Shown in pieces: positions 13,502 to 18,589 of a DNA stretch of 18,589 bases (its first letter is position 1; every line of letters begins with the position of its first letter). Under the pieces are notes generated by a model. The model did no database searches. It saw only the letters and a list, made by a program, of their open reading frames with translations, and was not told where the DNA came from. The DNA comes from an uncultured Corynebacterium sp. GTDB taxonomy: Bacteria > Actinomycetota > Actinomycetes > Mycobacteriales > Mycobacteriaceae. The stretch is taken from contig NZ_CALLDG010000108.1 of NCBI RefSeq assembly GCF_937999985.1, forward strand, positions 1-18,589, in the 5' to 3' direction. Made by a program: the position numbers and the translations under genes.

Positions 13502-15217
13502 ATGTCGGATCGTCACCTTGCGGAACTAGTCGTTGACCTGGATGCCATCGCGCACAACGTGCGCGTGTTCCGGGAGGCCGCGGCTCCCGCTGGGGTGTTG
13601 GCCGTGGTGAAGGCCGATGCGTACAACCACGGGGTGGACGTGGTGGCCCCCGCAATGCTGGACGCGGGAGTGGAAGAGCTGGGCGTGGCCACGCTGGGGG
13701 AGGCCCTGCACCTGCGCGAGATTCTCACGGAACTAGGGGAGCGCTACGCTTCCGCGCCGATCACTGCCTGGATGTGGACACCCGACGAAGACCTGGCGGA
13801 GTTGTTCGCCGCGGACATCAACGTTGGCGTGCCCTCGCTGGCGCACGCGCGTTCCCTGGTGGAGCAGGCCGAGAAGGCGCAGCGGGAGGCGCAGGTCAGC
13901 GCTCCCGTGCGGGTGACGCTCATGGTGGATACTGGCCTTTCCCGCTCCGGGGTGAGCCCCGCCGAGTGGCAGGAAACAGTCGAGCTGCTGGCATCCAAGA
14001 CGGAACTGGTGGAAGTCACCGGTGTGATGACCCACATGGCCAGCGCCGACGACCCCAAGTCGGAGGCGAACGACCTGCAGGCCGCCCGCTTTGCGGAAGC
14101 TATCGAGTTTTGCCGATCCCGTGGGCTGCGGGTGCCGTGTAATCACATCGCAAACACACCGGCCACTTTGCACCGACCTGACCTCGCCTATCAGCTGGTG
14201 CGACCGGGCGTCGGACTATACGGCATCGACCCGATCGGGGTGGACGTCGAACTGCGCGCTGCGATGACACTGCGCGCCCGAGTGACAACAACCCGAGTAG
14301 TGCCGAAGGGCGAGGGCGTGAGCTACAGCCACACTTGGCGGGCGCAGCGCGATACCCGCACCGCCGTGGTGGCGCTCGGTTACGCTGACGGGCTGCCGCG
14401 CAGCGCATCCGGAAAGATGCAGGTGACGATCAACGGGAAAGCATATCCGCAGATTGGTCGGGTGTGCATGGACCAGATTGTCGTAGAGCTGGGGGCGGCC
14501 GACAGTACGGCTGCTGGTGTTGCCGATGATGCTGCGGACGTGAAGCCGGGCGACTGGGCGGTGATCTTCGGCGAGAATGGCAACAGCGCAGACGAGTTCG
14601 CGGAGTTGGCGGGCACGATCAGCTACGAGGTGCTGACGATGCCACGGGGGCCGAGGGTCAAGAGGGTATTCAAGGGCGGCCGTCCGGACTTCTCCGCCGA
14701 CGGTTCCTTTACTGCCGCGACCGCCGATGACATGCGTCACCTGGGTGAACAGTTGGGAAAGCAGCTGGAGGCCGGGACCGTGGTGGTGCTCTCCGGTCCT
14801 TTGGGCGCAGGCAAAACGACCCTGACCCAGGGACTGGCCGCTGGCCTGGGAGTGAAGGGGCGCGTGCAGTCGCCGACGTTCACTATCGTGCGGACCCACC
14901 GCGCCGGGCAGCGTGGGGTGGGGCTGCTACACATGGATGCCTATCGACTGCTGGGGACGGACGTGGAAGAGGGCATAGAGCCGGGTCGCCACATCGACCG
15001 TAACGAGGTGCTTGACGCGCTGGAGAGCCTGGATATAGACGCGGATATCGACGACGTGGTCGTGGTTGCCGAATGGGGTCGCGGAGTGGTGGAACCCCTT
15101 AGCGAGAAGGTGCTTGATGTGCAGATCGATCGGAGTAGCGTGGCCAGCACCGACGACTCGGCCAATTCACAAGTGTCGGCTGCGGACGCACGCACCGTCA
15201 CGTGGCGCTGGATCTAG
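13502..15217 (+). CDS. alr-tsaE: Alanine racemase fused to TsaE (t6A complex ATPase)
   Basis: A single 571-residue frame joins two enzymes. Residues 1 to about 390 are a PLP-dependent alanine racemase, which makes D-alanine for peptidoglycan: LAVVKADAYNHG with PLP lysine 37, MVDTGLSRSG, the catalytic-tyrosine segment VSYSHTW (Tyr275), GYADGLPRS and GRVCMDQIVV. After a linker (about 390-410) comes TsaE, the ATPase that drives TsaB-TsaD turnover in t6A37 tRNA modification: Walker A GPLGAGKTT (432-440), QSPTFTIVRTHR, LLHMDAYRL and VVVAEWGRGV, ending ARTVTWRWI. In most relatives these are separate adjacent genes; here no stop or frameshift lies between them. I chose the ATG at 13502, with AAGG eight bases upstream (13490-13493). 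Starts at 13484 (GTG, inside the preceding hairpin) and 13496 are less likely. Confidence 0.93.
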   Translation: MSDRHLAELVVDLDAIAHNVRVFREAAAPAGVLAVVKADAYNHGVDVVAPAMLDAGVEELGVATLGEALHLREILTELGERYASAPITAWMWTPDEDLAELFAADINVGVPSLAHARSLVEQAEKAQREAQVSAPVRVTLMVDTGLSRSGVSPAEWQETVELLASKTELVEVTGVMTHMASADDPKSEANDLQAARFAEAIEFCRSRGLRVPCNHIANTPATLHRPDLAYQLVRPGVGLYGIDPIGVDVELRAAMTLRARVTTTRVVPKGEGVSYSHTWRAQRDTRTAVVALGYADGLPRSASGKMQVTINGKAYPQIGRVCMDQIVVELGAADSTAAGVADDAADVKPGDWAVIFGENGNSADEFAELAGTISYEVLTMPRGPRVKRVFKGGRPDFSADGSFTAATADDMRHLGEQLGKQLEAGTVVVLSGPLGAGKTTLTQGLAAGLGVKGRVQSPTFTIVRTHRAGQRGVGLLHMDAYRLLGTDVEEGIEPGRHIDRNEVLDALESLDIDADIDDVVVVAEWGRGVVEPLSEKVLDVQIDRSSVASTDDSANSQVSAADARTVTWRWI

Positions 15218-15286
15218 CACCGCCGGGAGCGACTGGGCGCGTCCTGACAATTTCTTAGGAAAAACTGGGGAATTTCTCGGGAGGGC

Positions 15287-15316
15287 TTGCCTTCGAGAGC
15301 TGCGCCGTGCAATGAT
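15287..15316 (+). promoter_or_regulatory. Candidate extended -10 promoter of a terminator-ended RNA
   Basis: TTGCCT (15287-15292) is followed after 18 bases by AATGAT (15311-15316), which is preceded directly by TGC, an extended -10 element. Transcription would start near 15323. Confidence 0.35.
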
Positions 15317-15322
15317 AGTTGA

Positions 15323-15441
15323 CGAATCACCGTGAGGGGTGTTTCACAAGACGCTGGCATTTACGGGCCTGATCAACCCGCCAGTTGTATACCGTCCCTG
15401 AGAGGTTTACTGCGAGAGCCTCTCGGGGACTTCTTGTTTTC
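15323..15441 (+). ncRNA. Candidate structured RNA of about 119 nt between alr-tsaE and tsaB
   Basis: The 257-base gap before tsaB contains a compact folded segment. ACAA (15346), CTGGC (15354-15358) and GGG (15365-15367), separated by two bulges, pair in order with one continuous strand, CCC-GCCAG-TTGT (15377-15388). A second hairpin follows and ends in a T-rich run. With the candidate promoter upstream this would be a free small RNA; without it, the segment is the 3' UTR of alr-tsaE or an attenuating leader. The class is unknown to me. Confidence 0.35.
15394..15441 (+). terminator. Rho-independent terminator upstream of tsaB
   Basis: GTCCCTGAGAGG (15394-15405) pairs along its full length with CCTCTCGGGGAC (15419-15430), including one T-G pair, around a 13-base loop. 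TTCTTGTTTTC follows. It ends the alr-tsaE transcript or the candidate small RNA. Confidence 0.85.
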
Positions 15442-15467
15442 ACCGCTGCTCCCATCCGCCATAGAAT
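15439..15467 (+). promoter_or_regulatory. Promoter of tsaB-rimI-tsaD, leaderless type
   Basis: TTCACC (15439-15444) and TAGAAT (15462-15467) are spaced by 17 bases. The ATG follows the -10 box after seven bases, so the start codon should be at or next to the first transcribed base. There is no Shine-Dalgarno sequence. The -35 overlaps the end of the preceding terminator's T-tract. Confidence 0.7.
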
Positions 15468-15474
15468 AAATCCT

Positions 15475-17982
15475 ATGATTTACGCCTTGGCCGTCGATAC
15501 CTCCACCAACTACGTCACCTGCGGTATTGTCCAGATCGCCGCGAACGGCCAGGTAAGCGTGCTCTCTGAGCGCCTTGTGGATAATGTCCGCGGTCACATG
15601 GAGCTGCTCACCCCGAACATCCAGGCGTGCCTCGCCGAAGCGGAGCTTTCCCCTGGTGATCTGCACACGGTCGTTGCCGGCACCGGTCCGGGACCGTTTA
15701 CGGGGTTGCGGGTTGGCATGGCTACCGCTGCTGCTTTTGGTGACGCCCTCTCGATTCCAGTCCACGGCATTCCCAGCGCAGCTGCTACGGCGTGGGAGTA
15801 CGCAACCTCCCAGGTCGGGTCTAAAGCCTTCGGCGACTACCTGATCGTCTCAGATGCCCGCCGCCGGGAGTTCTACCACTCGCGTATGAGTTTCATTCCC
15901 GGGGTGGCAGGGCGGCTGTGCTCTGAGGTGCAAGTTCCGGCTTCCGTTCACGCGCCAGATGTGGTGCGGGATATCCAGCAGGAAATCGACCGCTGGCCTC
16001 TGCGGGTGCTTAGCGCTTCCGCGGTTGCGGAGCAGGCGGAGGAGCTTTTCGGCTCCCAAGAGGGCTGCCAGATCGAAAGCGTGGATGCCCATCCCACGCC
16101 TCGGGGATTAGTTCTTGCAGCGCTGGAGTTTCTTGGTTCGGTTCCGGGGTTGTTGGCCGATGCGCCCGCACTCCGCGCACTTTACTTGCGTCGGCCCGAT
16201 GCGAAGGAGCCGAAGGCGAAGGCAATTTCGAAGGCGCTGGACTTTTCTCGCGTGCAGGAGCTGGGTGTGCTGGCCGATGCCGCAGGCGCCAAGGGCGATG
16301 CTGCCGGGGGAGATCCGCATGCGGGCTCTCAGTCCACCCGCGTGCGCCTGCTCACTACCGCCGATGCGCCCGCTTGCGCGGAGATCGAGCAGATCCTCTT
16401 TCCTGAGGATTCCCCCTGGTCTGCGGAAGCCTTTGCGGGTGAGATCGCCGCGCCACACACCCATTGCCTTGCCCTGGAGGTTGCTCCCGAGACAGCTGCA
16501 GACTCTGCTGATGGCCCCGGCGAACCCCAGTTGATCGGCTACGCAATCTTGGCTGTCGGCGGCCCAGCGAACGACCCGGAGGCGGAGATTCACACCATCG
16601 GCATCCTCCCCGAATGGCAGGGGAAGGGCCTATCCAAGCTGCTCATGGATCCACTCGTAGCCGTCGCCGACCGCCTGCGCGCCCCCATTTTCCTCGAGGT
16701 TCGCACCGACAACCGCCCCGCAGTGGGGCTGTACGAGCGCTACGGCTTCGCCATCGAGGGCACCCGTCGTGCGTACTACCAGCCCTCGGGCGCGGATGCT
16801 TTCACCATGGTGCGTCCCGGTTTTACTCCTGACGCCACCCCAGCCTCAGATTCCGAGACTTCAAACCGGCCTGCCTACATCATGGGTATCGAAAGCTCCT
16901 GTGACGAGACCGGCGTGGGCATCGTCGCCAGCACGGCGACCGCTGATAACGGTGCTGAGCAGCTAGGAATCGTGGCGAACAAGGTGGCATCCTCCATGGA
17001 GCAGCACGCCCGCTTCGGAGGCGTGGTCCCGGAGATCGCCTCTCGCGCGCACCTGGAGGCCATGCAGCCGACCATGCGTGCAGCCCTGGCGGAAGCGCGC
17101 GAGAATGTCCCCGGTTTCCGCACTCCGGATGTTGTGGCCGCCACCGTTGGACCCGGCCTGGCCGGAGCCCTGCTGGTAGGCGCCGCCGCCGCGAAGGCCT
17201 ACGCCCTGGCATGGGAGGTGCCCTTCTATGGTGTGAACCACCTGGGCGGGCACGTGGCTGTCGGAACCCTCGACGAGGGAGCTGCGGGAGGTTCCACCGA
17301 GGGAGCTAGCGTTGGCAACGATCTCAGCAACGCCATCGCGCTGCTGGTCAGCGGCGGACACACGCAGATTTTGCACGTCACAGGCGTGGGCGCCCCGATG
17401 GAAGAACTCGGCAGCACCCTGGACGATGCCGCAGGCGAGGCCTACGACAAGGTCGCGCGCTTGCTGGGTCTGGGCTACCCAGGCGGTCCGGTGATCGACC
17501 GACTGGCTGCGCAAGGTGACCCCAAGGCCATCGCCTTCCCACGCGGCATGATGCGCCAGCAGGATTCGCGCTACGACTTCTCCTTCTCCGGGTTGAAGAC
17601 CGCCGTCGCTCGTTATGTGGAAATGGCGGAAAAGGAGGGCACGAGCCTGCCCATTGAAGACGTGTGTGCTTCCTTCCAAGAGGCAGTGGTGGACGTGCTC
17701 GTCACTAAGGCGCTGCGCGCCTGCGAGGATAAGGGTGCCCGCGTGATGCTGCTCGGCGGAGGTGTTTCCGCGAACAGGCGTCTGCGTGAGGTGGCTGCCG
17801 AAAGGTGCGGAGAAGTGGGCGTCGAACTAAAAATCCCGCAGGCAAAGCTCTGCACCGACAACGGCTTGATGATGGCGGCACTCGCCGCGCGCCTCGTTGC
17901 GGCGGGGGAGGAGCCGAGCGGTTTATCGACGCCTACCGACCCGTCGCTGGACGTGGAAGACCCTATCCTGCGCAATCGCTAA
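15475..17982 (+). CDS. tsaB-rimI-tsaD: TsaB-RimI-TsaD triple fusion (t6A synthesis plus N-acetyltransferase)
   Basis: One uninterrupted 835-residue frame encodes three proteins that are usually separate. Residues 1 to about 262 are TsaB (ALAVDTST, then VVAGTGPGPFTGLRVGMATA). Residues about 289-450 are a GNAT acetyltransferase of the RimI type, with acetyl-CoA loop PEWQGKGLSKLL and LEVRTDNRPAVGLYERYGF; RimI acetylates the N-terminus of ribosomal protein S18 in E. coli. From about 468 comes TsaD, the catalytic subunit that transfers threonylcarbamoyl to A37 of ANN-decoding tRNAs: MGIESSCDETGVGIV, metal-binding NHLGGH (His589, His593), LLVSGGHTQ, DDAAGEAYDK, DFSFSGLKTA and CTDNG. Linkers of about 20-30 Ala/Gly/Asp/Ser/Pro-rich residues join the parts. 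The start is the ATG at 15475, directly after a -10 box. An in-frame ATG at 16882 could give TsaD alone but has no clear ribosome-binding site. Confidence 0.95.
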   Translation: MIYALAVDTSTNYVTCGIVQIAANGQVSVLSERLVDNVRGHMELLTPNIQACLAEAELSPGDLHTVVAGTGPGPFTGLRVGMATAAAFGDALSIPVHGIPSAAATAWEYATSQVGSKAFGDYLIVSDARRREFYHSRMSFIPGVAGRLCSEVQVPASVHAPDVVRDIQQEIDRWPLRVLSASAVAEQAEELFGSQEGCQIESVDAHPTPRGLVLAALEFLGSVPGLLADAPALRALYLRRPDAKEPKAKAISKALDFSRVQELGVLADAAGAKGDAAGGDPHAGSQSTRVRLLTTADAPACAEIEQILFPEDSPWSAEAFAGEIAAPHTHCLALEVAPETAADSADGPGEPQLIGYAILAVGGPANDPEAEIHTIGILPEWQGKGLSKLLMDPLVAVADRLRAPIFLEVRTDNRPAVGLYERYGFAIEGTRRAYYQPSGADAFTMVRPGFTPDATPASDSETSNRPAYIMGIESSCDETGVGIVASTATADNGAEQLGIVANKVASSMEQHARFGGVVPEIASRAHLEAMQPTMRAALAEARENVPGFRTPDVVAATVGPGLAGALLVGAAAAKAYALAWEVPFYGVNHLGGHVAVGTLDEGAAGGSTEGASVGNDLSNAIALLVSGGHTQILHVTGVGAPMEELGSTLDDAAGEAYDKVARLLGLGYPGGPVIDRLAAQGDPKAIAFPRGMMRQQDSRYDFSFSGLKTAVARYVEMAEKEGTSLPIEDVCASFQEAVVDVLVTKALRACEDKGARVMLLGGGVSANRRLREVAAERCGEVGVELKIPQAKLCTDNGLMMAALAARLVAAGEEPSGLSTPTDPSLDVEDPILRNR

Positions 17983-18000
17983 TTTGCTGGCAAGATGTTC

Positions 18001-18022
18001 TGTGACTGTTTTAAATCTCACA
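18001..18022. repeat. Inverted repeat TGTGA-N12-TCACA after tsaD
   Basis: Five-base arms (18001-18005, 18018-18022) enclose 12 AT-rich bases, and ACTTTTTC follows. It may be a weak hairpin terminator for the fusion gene or part of the promoter region of the next gene. Confidence 0.3.
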
Positions 18023-18056
18023 ACTTTTTCATCACACAACAAGCTAGGAGCTCAAT

Positions 18057-18485
18057 ATGCCACGCAGCATGCTGGTAACGCCGGACCTGCAGACGAAGGA
18101 AATGGACATTGATCTGTCGGAGGCCGCCGACGTTCTGGGTGGTAGCGAGCAGGATCGCCTGCACGTGGTCTTTGTGGAGAGTGGCCTGACCGTCGCCGCG
18201 ATTTACTCCTCCGACGCACGTAAGGCGGAGAACCCGGAGCCGAATCCGCTGGCTTCCATGGGGCGCAAGGAGCAGGAGACCGGCGACTCCAGCTTCATCT
18301 CTGACCCGGCTCGCGCGATCCTCGGCCCCGTGCTGTTCGTCGGCGACGAGGGAGCAGGGCTGACCGACGAGGACATCGACTCCATCCACAACGGCATCCG
18401 CGCAGTTGAGAACTACAAGGAAGACAACGCCGAGGATTACGAGCTGTGGCACAACGCGGTGATTAACCTGACCAAGGGGATCTAG
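18057..18485 (+). CDS. Small acidic protein of unknown function between tsaD and groES
   Basis: A 142-residue, acidic, soluble protein with no signal peptide or membrane segment and no family I recognise. The N-terminal half alternates strand-like and charged stretches (DRLHVVFVESGLTVAAIYSS). The middle is Glu/Pro/Asn-rich, and the C-terminus is helical (NYKEDNAEDYELWHNAVINL). AGGAG lies six bases before the ATG at 18057, so it is translated in the normal way, unlike its neighbours with leaderless starts. It lies 74 bases after the tsaD part and just before the groES promoter. No role can be given from the sequence. Confidence 0.8.
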   Translation: MPRSMLVTPDLQTKEMDIDLSEAADVLGGSEQDRLHVVFVESGLTVAAIYSSDARKAENPEPNPLASMGRKEQETGDSSFISDPARAILGPVLFVGDEGAGLTDEDIDSIHNGIRAVENYKEDNAEDYELWHNAVINLTKGI

Positions 18486-18503
18486 CGCCGGGGATCTAGC
18501 ACC
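18476..18503. repeat. 14-bp tandem repeat spanning a stop codon
   Basis: GGGGATCTAGCGCC (18476-18489) is followed directly by GGGGATCTAGCACC (18490-18503), with one difference. The TAG inside the first unit is the stop codon of the preceding gene. Confidence 0.85.
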
Positions 18504-18511
18504 GGGGTTGG

Positions 18512-18540
18512 TTGAGCGTTAGCACTTGCGAGGGTAGAGT
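18512..18540 (+). promoter_or_regulatory. Promoter of the downstream groES operon
   Basis: TTGAGC (18512-18517) and TAGAGT (18535-18540) are spaced by exactly 17 bases. Both fit corynebacterial housekeeping boxes. Transcription should start near 18547; the gene itself begins outside the window. Confidence 0.65.
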
Positions 18541-18545
18541 GCCAG
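18519..18545. promoter_or_regulatory. CIRCE operator (HrcA binding site)
   Basis: TTAGCACTT (18519-18527), nine bases, then GAGTGCCAG (18537-18545) matches the CIRCE consensus TTAGCACTC-N9-GAGTGCTAA at 15 of 18 arm positions, with the exact spacer length. It covers the spacer and -10 box of the promoter, so bound HrcA would block polymerase. This predicts groES directly downstream, as in the M. tuberculosis order tsaD-groES. Confidence 0.88.
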
Positions 18546-18589
18546 ATAGGTTGTTTGACTCACAGTTGTTCACCCGCGACGACGGCTGT

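Noticed and set aside
15368..15405. TPP-riboswitch-like words CCTGATC and CTGAGAGG
   Set aside because: In TPP riboswitches CTGAGA comes before CCTGATC; here the order is reversed and the remaining core is missing.
18001..18022. GlxR/CRP-type site TGTGA...TCACA
   Set aside because: The spacer is 12 bases instead of the 6 in the GlxR consensus.

Overview
The window comes from a GC-rich actinobacterium, most likely a Corynebacterium or a close relative in the Mycobacteriales. Three things point there: an ESX-4-type type VII secretion locus, an acidic N-terminal extension on ribosomal protein S9, and a gene order that, from memory, follows Mycobacterium tuberculosis Rv3447c to Rv3418c (eccC4, Rv3446c, esxU, esxT, rplM, rpsI, glmM, Rv3440c, Rv3439c, Rv3438, glmS, alr, tsaE, tsaB, rimI, tsaD, groES). 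I see no mobile element, CRISPR array, tRNA or rRNA.

Region 1 (1-4297) is the end of the ESX-4 locus: the 3' part of the motor ATPase eccC, a membrane protein of the Rv3446c family, and two WXG100 substrate genes closed by a strong terminator. A leader with two overlapping tiny ORFs precedes the WXG100 pair. Region 2 (4298-5605) holds one stress-type PRC-barrel/DUF2382 gene with its own control region; it sits between the esx genes and the ribosomal operon. Region 3 (5606-6908) is the rplM-rpsI operon with a structured leader and a strong terminator. Region 4 (6909-8421) is glmM. Region 5 (8506-10567) is a tightly overlapping three-gene operon of unknown function: a small helical protein, a 508-residue Cys-containing Pro/Glu-rich protein and a small coiled-coil protein. 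Region 6 has a convergent alpha/beta-hydrolase-like gene (minus strand) back to back with glmS. Region 7 (13502-17982) encodes alanine racemase fused to TsaE, then a TsaB-RimI-TsaD triple fusion. Two polypeptides therefore carry alanine racemase, an N-acetyltransferase and the three-subunit TsaBDE complex that makes t6A in tRNA. Region 8 is a small conserved-looking unknown gene followed by a promoter overlapped by a CIRCE operator, which should drive a groES gene just beyond the window.

Functionally, GlmS and GlmM make glucosamine-6-P and glucosamine-1-P for peptidoglycan, Alr makes D-alanine for the same wall, and the ESX-4 genes work in the envelope. The rest serve translation fidelity (S9, L13, t6A) and protein folding. 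Several genes (glmM, glmS, the hydrolase, tsaB and a micro-ORF before the esx pair) have a -10 box only about 7-8 bases before the start codon, as expected of leaderless mRNAs, which are common in this group.

The best leads for something undescribed are the three-gene operon beside glmM, the triple t6A fusion, the micro-ORF leader before the WXG100 genes, and a terminator-ended structured RNA upstream of tsaB. All calls come from reading the sequence; no database search was run.
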